64,000 nt of DNA from SZUA-38 sp965212525 (GTDB taxonomy: Bacteria; Pseudomonadota; Gammaproteobacteria; Xanthomonadales; SZUA-38): NCBI GenBank assembly GCA_965212525.1, contig CBDBVC010000029.1:1-64000 (forward strand). The letters run 5' to 3'. The position numbers and the translations under genes were made by a program. Shown one piece after another: positions 35,071-44,128 of the stretch (positions are counted from its first letter, which is position 1; each line of letters begins with the position of its first letter). Under the pieces are notes generated by a model that saw only the letters and a program-made list of their open reading frames with translations, was not told the DNA's origin and ran no database searches.

Positions 35071-36327
35071 ATGGAATTTGAACTCTTATTCATAGGCCTG
35101 GCGGTCGCTTTCGGCCTGTTCATGGCCTGGGGCATCGGTGCCAATGATGTGGCAAATGCCATGGGCACTTCTGTGGGTTCACGTGCGATCACGCTGAAAC
35201 AGGCGATTATTATCGCAGCAATTTTCGAACTCGCAGGTGCCGTTCTGGCCGGTGGTGAAGTCACCTCAACCATACGCAAGGGTATTATCGACCCGTCCAT
35301 GCTGGCCGGCACACCTGAAATTCTGGTCTACGGCATGCTGGCAGCATTGCTTGCCGCCGCCACCTGGCTGCTGATCGCATCAACCTTTGGGTGGCCGGTC
35401 TCCACCACTCATTCGATCGTCGGTGCCGTGATCGGTTTTGCCGTCGTGGGTATCGGATTTGATGCGGTGGCATGGGGCAAGGTAGGTTCGATCGTCATGA
35501 GCTGGGTGACCTCTCCCCTGCTTGCAGGAATCATCGCCTTTCTCATTTTCAGGACCGTGCAGACACTGATCCTGGATCAGCCTGACCCGTTGCAGAAAGC
35601 CAAGAAGCTCATTCCGGTCTACATCTTCCTTACCGGTTTCATGATTTCGCTGGTCACGCTGTGGAAGGGCCTGAAACACATCGGTCTGGAAATAACCCAG
35701 CAACAGAGCATGCTGCTGGCAGCACTGATCGGGGTAGTGATTGCCCTCATCGGCAAGTTCTTTGTCAACCGAATTCAGGTTGACCCGAAGGCTGACAAGG
35801 ACTTCAGATACCAGTCGGTCGAGAAAGCCTTCGCTGTGCTGATGATCTGTACGGCCTGTGCCATGGCCTTTGCCCATGGCTCGAATGATGTCGCCAACGC
35901 CATCGGTCCTCTGGCGGCTGTCGTCAGTGTCGCCAAGACCGGAATCGTTGCACAGACATCATCTCTGCCCATCTGGATCCTGTTTATCGGCGGTGGTGGT
36001 ATTGTGCTGGGACTGATCACCTATGGCTGGCGTGTCATGAAGACCATCGGCACCAAGATCACTCACCTCACCCCCAGTCGCGGCTTCGCGGCAGAACTGT
36101 CGGCCTCGACAACCATTGTCGTGGCCTCGACCTACGGTCTGCCGATATCCACCACACACACACTGGTGGGCGCCGTTCTGGGTGTCGGATTCGCACGTGG
36201 CATATCGGCTATCAACCTGACGGTGGTGCGCAATATCTTTGTCTCGTGGATCGTGACCATACCGGCTGGAGCACTGCTGGCCATCGGATTCTTCCTGCTG
36301 TTCAAGGCGACGTTACCGGCCACGTGA
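35071..36327 (+). CDS. PiT-family inorganic phosphate transporter
   Basis: 418-aa permease with about ten helices and two inverted PHO4 repeats. The duplicated signatures are GIGANDVANAMGTSVGSRA near residue 24 and HGSNDVANAIGPLAAV near residue 269. Paired GWPVSTTHSIVGAV and GLPISTTHTLVGAV loops are also present. It imports metal-phosphate with protons or sodium. GGGG precedes the ATG. It is the partner of the DUF47 gene. Confidence 0.93.
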   Translation: MEFELLFIGLAVAFGLFMAWGIGANDVANAMGTSVGSRAITLKQAIIIAAIFELAGAVLAGGEVTSTIRKGIIDPSMLAGTPEILVYGMLAALLAAATWLLIASTFGWPVSTTHSIVGAVIGFAVVGIGFDAVAWGKVGSIVMSWVTSPLLAGIIAFLIFRTVQTLILDQPDPLQKAKKLIPVYIFLTGFMISLVTLWKGLKHIGLEITQQQSMLLAALIGVVIALIGKFFVNRIQVDPKADKDFRYQSVEKAFAVLMICTACAMAFAHGSNDVANAIGPLAAVVSVAKTGIVAQTSSLPIWILFIGGGGIVLGLITYGWRVMKTIGTKITHLTPSRGFAAELSASTTIVVASTYGLPISTTHTLVGAVLGVGFARGISAINLTVVRNIFVSWIVTIPAGALLAIGFFLLFKATLPAT

Positions 36328-36446
36328 CAACCTTCCCGGCTTCAGATGATTGTCGACTGAACAATGCCGGTTTCAGCGCAACACGTTGAACCGGTGCGTG
36401 ATACACTGGTCAAACACAATGACACAGTGCCACACGGTTCGTCCGA

Positions 36447-37970
36447 ATGCCGAAGTTCATCCACCAGCTCCTGATCACGACCACAATCTGCTGCGCACTC
36501 CTGTTGTCGGGACATTCAGCGGCACGTGAGATCCAGTTACCCGATCTGGGTTCATCTGCCGATGCCATCGTCTCAATGCAGGACGAACGTGACTATGCTG
36601 AGTTGCTGATTCGGGAATTGCATCGATTGGCCGAAGTCGTCGATGACCCTATGATAGACGGCTATATGAAGGACATGGGCTTCAGTCTGGTCGCCTACAG
36701 TGACAAGCCCTCTTCCGATTTTCACTTTTTTGTACTGGATGCCAATTCGGTCAATGCCTTTGCCGCACCAGGCGGTGTGATTGCCGTTCACAGCGCACTG
36801 ATCCTGCTGGCCGATGATGAATCCGAGCTGGCCGGTGTGGTCGCCCATGAAATAGCTCACGTGACTCAGCGTCATCTGGTCAGGGCGATTGAGTCATCCA
36901 AGCGGCTCGAACTGCCACTGTTGCTGGCAATGCTCGGGGTTGCACTGGCGGGTGCTGGCGGCGATGCCATACAGGCTGCTGTACTTGGCTCACAGGGCAT
37001 CGCGCAGCAGGCCAGGATCAACTTCACTCGGTCGAATGAACAGGAAGCGGACCGTGTCGGCATCCGGGTTCTGGCCAATGCCGGATATTCGCCTGAAGGC
37101 ATGGCAACATTTTTCGAAAAGATGGGTCGTATTTCCAGAAATTACGGTAACGGGATTCCGGAGTTTCTTCGCACACATCCGGTAGAAACCAAACGTATTG
37201 CTGAAGCCAAGCAACGCGCAGGAAACCAGGTCATCTCTGACCATGCCACCAGGGACAAGGATTACTTTCACATCATCAAGGAACGGCTGCGCGTAATGAC
37301 GGCACAATCCGAGGAGTCTGTCCTGGCCTATTACGAGGGCCGTGTGTCTCAGGGTACACAGACACCGTTTGACATGTATGGCAAGGCGCTGGCTCACCTC
37401 AAGCTGGGCGAAACCATTCAGGCATATGCATCCCTGAATCAGATTCCTGAACCTGTCCGATCGACCATTCCGCTGAAAATCCTCGAAGCGGAACTCGATC
37501 ACCGCGCCGGCGAATATCAGCGATCTGCCGATCTGTTTGAAGCAATGATTTCAATGCATCCCGAGCATCTTGTCATCAGCAGCAGTTACGCCAGTACGCT
37601 GTTGCAGGATGCCGATGAAGAGACCGGGCGACGTGCTGAAGCCCTGTTACGGCCCCTGATAAGCCGTTACAGCTCTCAACCCTCATTGTTTCTGCTCTAC
37701 TCACGTGCTGCCGAAGCATCGGGGATGTCTACTCGGGCCGGCGAGGCCTTTGCACAATACACCCTGCTGATGGGACAGGTCTACGATGCATCCAAACAGC
37801 TCGAGGAACTGCTCAAGGACAATGATCTGAGTTATTATCAGCGATCAAGAATCGAAGCCAAACTAGATCAGGTCAGGGTGCAGCTGGCGCGAATCGAACG
37901 GGAGCGCGGGTATGACCCGAGTGAAGGCAAGCATTCGCCGCTGACCCGTGTCTCTGCCGTTCAGAGATAG
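36447..37970 (+). CDS. bepA: BepA-type periplasmic M48 metalloprotease/chaperone with TPR domain
   Basis: 507-aa exported protein that assists LptD and BAM assembly and degrades stalled outer-membrane proteins. A signal peptide ends near SAA (about residue 26). The M48 zinc motif is HEIAHVTQRH (H134) with the third ligand in NEQEADRVG. TPR-like repeats fill residues about 310-490. Length and order match E. coli BepA (YfgC). The 3' end overlaps the convergent msrA by 10 bp. Confidence 0.93.
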   Translation: MPKFIHQLLITTTICCALLLSGHSAAREIQLPDLGSSADAIVSMQDERDYAELLIRELHRLAEVVDDPMIDGYMKDMGFSLVAYSDKPSSDFHFFVLDANSVNAFAAPGGVIAVHSALILLADDESELAGVVAHEIAHVTQRHLVRAIESSKRLELPLLLAMLGVALAGAGGDAIQAAVLGSQGIAQQARINFTRSNEQEADRVGIRVLANAGYSPEGMATFFEKMGRISRNYGNGIPEFLRTHPVETKRIAEAKQRAGNQVISDHATRDKDYFHIIKERLRVMTAQSEESVLAYYEGRVSQGTQTPFDMYGKALAHLKLGETIQAYASLNQIPEPVRSTIPLKILEAELDHRAGEYQRSADLFEAMISMHPEHLVISSSYASTLLQDADEETGRRAEALLRPLISRYSSQPSLFLLYSRAAEASGMSTRAGEAFAQYTLLMGQVYDASKQLEELLKDNDLSYYQRSRIEAKLDQVRVQLARIERERGYDPSEGKHSPLTRVSAVQR

Positions 37971-38536
37971 CACACACCGGTACCGCCTATTCCGCAATAG
38001 CCATCGGGATTCTTTGCCAGGTACTGCTGGTGATAATCCTCAGCGGGATAAAATGCCTGATCAGGAAGAATTTCAGTCACGATTTGTCCCCTGCCGGCAG
38101 CGGTCAGTGCATTCTGGTACTGCTGCCTGGATCTCTCTGCCGTAACCATGTCCTCATCTGACCGGCAGATGATGCAGCTGCGATACTGACTGCCGATATC
38201 GTTCCCCTGGCGGTCAAGCTGGGTTGGGTCATGAGATTCCCAGAACACAGCCAGCAATTCCTCAAGCGATACCTGCTGTGGGTCATGGACCACACGAACC
38301 ACTTCTGCATGCCCTGTCAAACCTGTACAGACCTGCTCATAACTTGGACATTCTGAATGTCCGCCTGCATAACCGACCTGAGTAGTGTGCACACCATCCA
38401 TCTCCCAGAATTTCCGCTCTGCACCCCAGAAACAACCCAGGCCGAAGAGAATGCTGTCGAACCCGCTCTCGACTGATCCAGTCATGCGATTGCCATTCAC
38501 GTAGTGTAATTCCTGCACAATTGTCTCCGTATTCAT
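37961..38536 (-). CDS. msrA: Peptide methionine-(S)-S-oxide reductase MsrA
   Basis: 191-aa repair enzyme for oxidised methionine. The catalytic cysteine is C35 in FGLGCFWGAE. GYAGGHSECPSYEQVCTG-TGHAEVV and YHQQYLAKNP are typical. A resolving cysteine pair lies at the C-terminus (GYCGIGGTGVCYL). Convergent with bepA with a 10-bp overlap of the stop codons. Confidence 0.95.
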   Translation of the reverse strand: MNTETIVQELHYVNGNRMTGSVESGFDSILFGLGCFWGAERKFWEMDGVHTTQVGYAGGHSECPSYEQVCTGLTGHAEVVRVVHDPQQVSLEELLAVFWESHDPTQLDRQGNDIGSQYRSCIICRSDEDMVTAERSRQQYQNALTAAGRGQIVTEILPDQAFYPAEDYHQQYLAKNPDGYCGIGGTGVCYL

Positions 38537-38648
38537 GCTGCCAAATTGGATTTATGACGAGTTTGATGGTACGAGGTTCCATGCATTCTTTGCAGAATAA
38601 CTTGAACATCGCTGTGACTTCATCAAAGATAGCCTAAATACAAAAGAT

Positions 38649-40892
38649 GTGGGGGTATTATTCAAGATTAAAGTCTTTAATCTGAACAAACAGCAATTGG
38701 CCTTCGGAATCGGATTTGCTCTGATCTTCGCCGCTTCTGCCTATCTGGCAGATTTGTCTGTTCGTTCCGGTGGTCACCTGATCACACCGGTGTGGCCACC
38801 TGCAGGCATTGCCTATGCTGGCCTGATTCTGGGTGGAATCAGGGCATGGCCAGCGATACTGCTGGGCTTGCTCTTCAGTGAACTGATAACACCTCGCGAG
38901 CCCATTTTTCTCCTGTTCTCCATCATAGCCAATATTGTCGGACCCGTGTCAGGGGTTTACCTGATCCGTCACCACTGGTCACACAACCCATCATCCCTGC
39001 GATTCAGAAGCACGCTTTCCCTGTATATGGGCGGAGTTCTGCTGGCTGTGGTGTCAGCCGCTCTGGGAACCGCCGGTTATCTTATCAGTGGTCAGACACT
39101 CGAACTCGGCACTGCACCACTGACCATGGGCTGGTTTGATTTCTTCTTCGTGTGGGCGCAGGGCGACCTGTTTGGCGTGGTGGTCTTCACCCCAGCAGTG
39201 ATTTCGATTTATCTGTCCCTGAGACATCCGGCACAGGGTGCCGAACGCTACTTCCGTTTACGCGAAAAACTGGCCTGGGTTTTCGTGACCTCACTTGCCG
39301 TTGTGTTCTGGCCACAGATGGTCGACCAGATGCCAAACTACCAGGTATCACTGATCTTCCTTCCGGCCATGCTGCTCGGCTGGGCGGCACTGCGTTTTGA
39401 TCACCGGTTCACCACAGTCTGCGTCATGATGGTGCTGATCGGTCTGACGGTCTATGTCGGATATCTCAGTCACGGACTGCCACCTGCAGAAAACGCCTTT
39501 GAACGCGGTATGCTGATGTTCATCTTTTTGCTGATCGGCGTCATTCCTGTGCTGACATCTGCAGCCGTGCGCGAGAATCGGTTCCTGTCCAGTCAGCTGG
39601 TCTATCGCGCCAATCATGATTCACTGACGGGACTGCCTAACCGAGTTGCATTCGAGGAACAGACTTCTGCCCTGATCAACCAGATGAAAATACATCAGGG
39701 CAAGTCCACGGTCTGCTATGTTGACCTGGACAATTTCAAGGTCGTCAATGACACCAGCGGCCATTTTGCCGGTGACGAACAACTCAAGCAGATTGCCTAC
39801 CTGATACGCAACAACATCACTGAGGCCGATGTGCTGGCACGACTCGGTGGAGATGAGTTCGGACTGTTGCTGGTCGATTGTGACGGCATCACGGCAAAAG
39901 CCAGGATCGACAGCCTGCTATCCATCATTCAGGACTACCGTTTTATCTGGCAGAACAATATTTTCAATATTACTGCCAGTGTGGGCATGGTCGAGGTTGG
40001 CCTTGAACACCAGTCCTATTCACAGGTCATGCGCCTGGCGGATGTGGCCTGTTTCGAGGCCAAGGACAAGGGTGGAAACTGTTCCGTGCTCTATGGCCAG
40101 ACTGATCACATGGAATCCTCGCCGACAATGATGCACTGGGCGGCACAGATCAATGCGGCGCTTGAACGCAACCAGATGATGCTCTACGTACAGCAGATAT
40201 GGCCCGTTGCAGTCACTGCCGATGACGGCGTCCACTTTGAAATCCTGCTGCGAATGCCGGATGAAAATGGCGAAGTGCTTGAAGCCAAGGAGTTCATCAT
40301 GGCTGCCGAACGATTCAGGTTCATGCCCAGAATCGATCAATGGGTCATCGAGAATACCGCTCGATTCTTTGATCAGAACCGTATCGATTTCAACAAGACC
40401 AAGCTGATCTCGGTGAATCTGTCAGGACAGTCGCTGAGCCAACCATCCTTCCTGTCACAGGTGCAGAAGATTCTGGCCAGCTACCCTGATATCGCTGCCA
40501 GACTCTGTTTCGAGATCACCGAGACCACAGCCATTGGCGATCTGCAGCATGCCAAGGATTTCATCGAGAGCGTGCAGAAGTTTGGCTGCAAGTTTGCACT
40601 GGATGATTTCGGCTCCGGTTTGTCTTCGTTCCAGTATCTCAAGTTTCTGCCGGTGGACTTTGTCAAGATCGATGGCATTTTTGTGCGTGATATTCATGAG
40701 AATGCGGAGGACCGCACCATGGTCACCGCCATCAACAATGTGGCCCATGTCCTGGGCAAGAAAACCGTTGCCGAGTATGTAGACAGTGAGGCTGTCACCC
40801 ATATTCTCAAGGAGATCGGCATTGATTATGCACAGGGGTTTACCTTCAGCCGGCCCTTGCCCATCACGGATTTTTTCAAAAGCCTCTCATGA
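38649..40892 (+). CDS. MASE1-GGDEF-EAL c-di-GMP protein
   Basis: 747 aa. The N-terminal third is a MASE1-type membrane sensor of eight or more helices, with the signature ITPVWPPAGIAYAGLILGG. The GGDEF domain has DSLTGLPNRVAFEE, VDLDNFKVVNDTSGH and an intact LGGDEFGLLL loop; the RxxD inhibitory site lacks its arginine. The EAL domain has EILLRM at the catalytic glutamate, FEITETTAIGD, LDDFGSGLSSFQYL and VKIDG; the usual AEGVE loop reads AEYVD. Both activities are possible. The GTG start at 38649 has no clear ribosome site, so the first ten residues are uncertain. Confidence 0.88.
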   Translation: MGVLFKIKVFNLNKQQLAFGIGFALIFAASAYLADLSVRSGGHLITPVWPPAGIAYAGLILGGIRAWPAILLGLLFSELITPREPIFLLFSIIANIVGPVSGVYLIRHHWSHNPSSLRFRSTLSLYMGGVLLAVVSAALGTAGYLISGQTLELGTAPLTMGWFDFFFVWAQGDLFGVVVFTPAVISIYLSLRHPAQGAERYFRLREKLAWVFVTSLAVVFWPQMVDQMPNYQVSLIFLPAMLLGWAALRFDHRFTTVCVMMVLIGLTVYVGYLSHGLPPAENAFERGMLMFIFLLIGVIPVLTSAAVRENRFLSSQLVYRANHDSLTGLPNRVAFEEQTSALINQMKIHQGKSTVCYVDLDNFKVVNDTSGHFAGDEQLKQIAYLIRNNITEADVLARLGGDEFGLLLVDCDGITAKARIDSLLSIIQDYRFIWQNNIFNITASVGMVEVGLEHQSYSQVMRLADVACFEAKDKGGNCSVLYGQTDHMESSPTMMHWAAQINAALERNQMMLYVQQIWPVAVTADDGVHFEILLRMPDENGEVLEAKEFIMAAERFRFMPRIDQWVIENTARFFDQNRIDFNKTKLISVNLSGQSLSQPSFLSQVQKILASYPDIAARLCFEITETTAIGDLQHAKDFIESVQKFGCKFALDDFGSGLSSFQYLKFLPVDFVKIDGIFVRDIHENAEDRTMVTAINNVAHVLGKKTVAEYVDSEAVTHILKEIGIDYAQGFTFSRPLPITDFFKSLS

Positions 40893-41008
40893 GCCCCAGT
40901 GTGTGCGCTCAAGGTTCTGCTGACCTTGTGCTGATCGTATTGTCATATGAAAGACACCGTACCGGGTTTGATCTGTCCATTTGTCAGGACACAGGTTAAG
41001 ATGTCGCC

Positions 41009-42829
41009 ATGAGTGTAATTTGGCCTGATCAACATGCCATCGCTGTCCTGATTCTGACAATGGTGGCCCTGTTTCTCTTTACCCGCGAAAAGATTCCACT
41101 GGAGACTACCAGCCTGTTTATCCTGGTCGCTCTCACGGTTGGTTTCAAGCTGTTTCCCTACTCATCGCAGGGTGAAGCACTGGATATCAGCGAATTCTTT
41201 TACGGTTTCGGACACAAGGCGCTGGTGGCTGTCTGTGCTCTGATGATCCTCGGCTCGGGACTGGTCCGCACAGGTGCGCTGGAACCGGTAGGCCGATTCC
41301 TTGCACGTCTCTGGCGGCGCGGTCCATTGTTGTCATTGCTGATTACACTGGTGATGACCGCCTTTCTCAGCGCATTCATCAACAACACACCCATTGTGGT
41401 ACTCATGCTGCCGATTCTCATCGGTGTCGCGGTTCGAAATGATGCCTCGCCCACCGGAACACTGCTTCCCATGGGTCTGGCCAGTCTGGTGGGTGGCATG
41501 GCCACAACAATCGGCACATCGACCAACCTGCTTGTGGTCAGCGTTGCAGAGGACATGGGAGTGGCCCCGTTCCAGATGTTCGACTTCCTGATCCCGGCAA
41601 CCATTGCCGGTGCAGTGGCAATCGTCTATCTGTGGCTCATCGCGCCTCGCCTGCTTCCCGAACGCAAGATTCCCTTGTCTAATACCTCCTCACGCCTGTT
41701 TTCAGCCCAGATCGAACTTGAAGAAAACAGTCCGGTGGTCGGTGAATCACTGTCTGCAGCAAAGGAGCGTGCCGAGGGCAGACTCAGGATCGACAAGATT
41801 CAACGCGGCCCCGGGGTCTTCATCACACCATTACCTGATGTGATTCTGAGGGCGGGCGATCGTCTCACCATTTCCGATACACCGGATCGACTGCGTGAAA
41901 TAAGCACACTGCTTGGCGGTACCCTGTATTCGGGTGAACACATTGTGGATGATGACCACCCATTGAACGAAAGCGGCCAGAAACTTGCGGAAGTGGCCAT
42001 TACCATGGGTTCCAGACTCATGGGTACACGCCTGACACAGGCCAGATTGCTGTCGCGTTACGGGCTGCAGTTTCTGGCCCTGCATCGGGCCGAGAGCAAG
42101 ATCAAGCGGGATGTCGATGCCATCATCCTGCGCGCGGGGGATGTACTGCTGGTGCAGGCTAAACCCGAACATCTGGCAACTGCCCGACTCAGCGGTGACT
42201 TCCTGGTTCTTGATGGAAGCTCAGAACTGCCTCACACCAAGAAGGCCCCATTGACCCTGGTGACCCTGATCGCCGTGGTTGCCATGGCTGCTCTGGGTAT
42301 TGTCCCGATCGAAGTCAGTGCTGTGGCCGGTTGTTTTGTTCTTATTGTCACCGGTTGCCTGAGCTGGCGTGATGCCACCAACGCACTCTCGGCTCAGGTG
42401 ATTCTCATCGTCGCCGCATCGCTGGCACTGGGTGTGGCACTCATGCGAACCGGTGGTGCCGACTTTCTTGCGCAAGTATTCCTGAGTGCCACATACGGTC
42501 TGCCCGCTTCCGTCGTTCTCGGTGGACTGATGCTGCTGATGGGTTTGATGACTAATGTCGTGTCGAACAATGCGGCAGCCGTCATCGGTACCCCGATTGC
42601 AATTCAGATCGCGACTCGACTGGGACTTCCCGTCGAACCCTTCGTGCTCGCGGTTCTGTTCGGTGCCAATCTGAGTTTTGCAACACCGATGGCCTACAAG
42701 ACCAATCTGCTGGTCATGAATGCCGGTGGCTACAAGTTCAATGATTTCATCCGGGTTGGTGTGCCGCTGATGCTGCTGATGTGGATGACGCTGACCTTTC
42801 TTCTGGTCTACGCTTACCGTCTCTGGTAG
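41009..42829 (+). CDS. SLC13/DASS-type permease with two TrkA-C domains
   Basis: 606-aa inner-membrane transporter. N-terminal helices carry the family motif FINNTPIVVLMLPI and the hairpin GGMATTIGTSTNLLVV. A soluble middle part (about 215-400) contains two TrkA-C/RCK-C-like modules. The second helix bundle has TNVVSNNAAAVIGTPIAI and LSFATPMAYKTNLLVMNAGG. Such proteins move sulfate, dicarboxylates or other anions with sodium; the substrate cannot be told. It lies alone, with 116 bp upstream and 138 bp downstream free. Confidence 0.88.
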   Translation: MSVIWPDQHAIAVLILTMVALFLFTREKIPLETTSLFILVALTVGFKLFPYSSQGEALDISEFFYGFGHKALVAVCALMILGSGLVRTGALEPVGRFLARLWRRGPLLSLLITLVMTAFLSAFINNTPIVVLMLPILIGVAVRNDASPTGTLLPMGLASLVGGMATTIGTSTNLLVVSVAEDMGVAPFQMFDFLIPATIAGAVAIVYLWLIAPRLLPERKIPLSNTSSRLFSAQIELEENSPVVGESLSAAKERAEGRLRIDKIQRGPGVFITPLPDVILRAGDRLTISDTPDRLREISTLLGGTLYSGEHIVDDDHPLNESGQKLAEVAITMGSRLMGTRLTQARLLSRYGLQFLALHRAESKIKRDVDAIILRAGDVLLVQAKPEHLATARLSGDFLVLDGSSELPHTKKAPLTLVTLIAVVAMAALGIVPIEVSAVAGCFVLIVTGCLSWRDATNALSAQVILIVAASLALGVALMRTGGADFLAQVFLSATYGLPASVVLGGLMLLMGLMTNVVSNNAAAVIGTPIAIQIATRLGLPVEPFVLAVLFGANLSFATPMAYKTNLLVMNAGGYKFNDFIRVGVPLMLLMWMTLTFLLVYAYRLW

Positions 42830-42905
42830 CGAACTCAGCATCGTATCTGACGCGTTTTTCAAGGGTCGGGAACTGTCACCTCTCTTCTTCAGGATCTGTC
42901 GTGGC

Positions 42906-42933
42906 TTGACAATTGTTCCTTTTCCTGTAAACT
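42906..42933 (+). promoter_or_regulatory. Predicted sigma-70 promoter of the tetR gene
   Basis: A consensus -35 TTGACA (42906-42911), a 16-bp spacer and TAAACT (42928-42933) as -10. The palindromic operator begins on the next base, so a bound repressor would cover the transcription start. Confidence 0.65.
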
Positions 42934-42949
42934 TACTTACTAGTAAGTA
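42934..42949. promoter_or_regulatory. TetR-type operator, copy 1 (16-bp perfect palindrome)
   Basis: TACTTACTAGTAAGTA is a perfect 16-bp palindrome located 18 bp before the tetR start codon and directly after its predicted -10 box. The same 16 bases recur before the membrane protein gene at 43564-43579. The flanking bases ACT on the left and TA on the right are also shared. Autorepression is inferred. Confidence 0.8.
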
Positions 42950-42967
42950 TAAAGCAGCAGCAAAACA

Positions 42968-43543
42968 ATGGTAAAACTGACACAAACCAAGGAACGCATA
43001 CTTGATCGGGCACGCCAGCTTTTACAGCGCAGCGGCTTCAATGGCTTCAGCTATAATGACATCTCGTCATCACTGGGCGTAAAGAACGCAGCCGTACATT
43101 ATCACTACTCGAGCAAGGCTGATCTCGGACTCGCTCTTGTGAAGCAGTTCCGTGAATACCTGCATGAACGAACCGACCCGTTCATGAAACACGGTGGTTC
43201 TGCAATCGAACAGCTGGAAGGACTGTTTCAGTTCACACTGTCCGAATGCAACCAGAACAATGAACTGTGCCCTCTGGGCGCACTGGCTACCGATTTCATC
43301 GGGTTACCCGATGAAATGAAACGGGAAACCCGTCTGCTGATGCAGGAAACGCATACCTGGCTTACCCGGGTACTGGAAGTCGGTCGTGAGCAGAACGAGA
43401 TTGATTACAAGGGAGACGCCTCAGCCAAGGCTATCGGCATACTTGCCGGACTACAGGGCCTGAGACAACTGAAGCGTATCTCATCGAGCCCATTGCTTGA
43501 AATCTCAATCAGGCAACTGAAAACAGAACTGGGAATTGAGTAA
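42968..43543 (+). CDS. TetR/AcrR-family transcriptional regulator
   Basis: 191 aa. The N-terminal helix-turn-helix is ILDRARQLLQRSGFNGFSYNDISSSLGVKNAAVHYHYSSKADL in family terms: it covers residues 9-52 with recognition helix VKNAAVHYHY. The ligand domain includes NNELCPLGALATDFIGLP, seen in AcuR-like and other TetR branches, with a cysteine that might sense electrophiles (inference). Its operator pair suggests it represses itself and the downstream membrane protein. ATG 42968; no strong ribosome site. Confidence 0.92.
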   Translation: MVKLTQTKERILDRARQLLQRSGFNGFSYNDISSSLGVKNAAVHYHYSSKADLGLALVKQFREYLHERTDPFMKHGGSAIEQLEGLFQFTLSECNQNNELCPLGALATDFIGLPDEMKRETRLLMQETHTWLTRVLEVGREQNEIDYKGDASAKAIGILAGLQGLRQLKRISSSPLLEISIRQLKTELGIE

Positions 43544-43563
43544 AAAAATTTGCACAAAACACT

Positions 43564-43579
43564 TACTTACTAGTAAGTA
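43564..43579. promoter_or_regulatory. TetR-type operator, copy 2
   Basis: An exact copy of the 16-bp palindrome at 42934-42949. It lies between tetR and the membrane protein gene and ends one base before the AGGAG ribosome site. It would block a promoter starting near TTGCAC (43550-43555) or initiation itself. Confidence 0.8.
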
Positions 43580-43591
43580 TAGGAGCGGATC

Positions 43592-44119
43592 ATGAGTACA
43601 AGTCACACAACTACGAACATGAACATATCGATGATGTCGACACCGGCATCATCTGCCCCCCTGTCAACAGGGCATACAGGTATCAGATCGGAGAACAGAC
43701 CATCACTGACAGTACCGTCGTTACCGGGAGCACGCCTGATCGCGATTTCACTGCTGATGGCTGCACTGGCGACGCTGTTTCTTCTGGGGACCTACAGTCT
43801 GTTCGGTGCCTCAGCGGAAACGATACTGGTCATGACCAGTGGATTGACAGGTGTGCTGTATATGGCTCATGCGATGAATGCCACCAATGTCAGCCAGCTT
43901 GTGGTTGATGTTCTTATCGGCCTCGGCATGATTTCCATGGCGCTGCTCGCACCGGTGGTTCCCGGCAGTCTGCTGGTTGCAGGCTTTCTGATGAACAGTC
44001 TGTGGGCTGCATTCTACTTTGCGCAGAAACGTGAGACGGAAATTGCACAGACACTCTATACCAGCTGGTTCTCATTCAACATGGCGCTGGCACTGATCGT
44101 GCTGCTGACTGTACAGTAA
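43592..44119 (+). CDS. Unknown four-helix membrane protein under TetR control
   Basis: 175 aa. The first 45 residues are polar, Ser/Thr/Met-rich and probably disordered. Four hydrophobic helices follow at about 48-70, 77-95, 103-127 and 153-173. There are no charged residues within helices, no cysteines and no motif I recognise. AGGAG lies 6-7 bases before the ATG. An identical operator to that of tetR precedes it, so it is the likely regulatory target, perhaps an efflux or membrane-protection protein. Convergent with the sortase-system histidine kinase, 9 bp apart. Confidence 0.75.
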   Translation: MSTSHTTTNMNISMMSTPASSAPLSTGHTGIRSENRPSLTVPSLPGARLIAISLLMAALATLFLLGTYSLFGASAETILVMTSGLTGVLYMAHAMNATNVSQLVVDVLIGLGMISMALLAPVVPGSLLVAGFLMNSLWAAFYFAQKRETEIAQTLYTSWFSFNMALALIVLLTVQ

Positions 44120-44128
44120 ACCCCTGAG

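Noticed and set aside
42221..42985. 254-codon ORF on the minus strand
   Set aside because: It is antisense to the SLC13 permease, rich in His/Gln/Asn repeats typical of shadow frames, and has no ribosome site.
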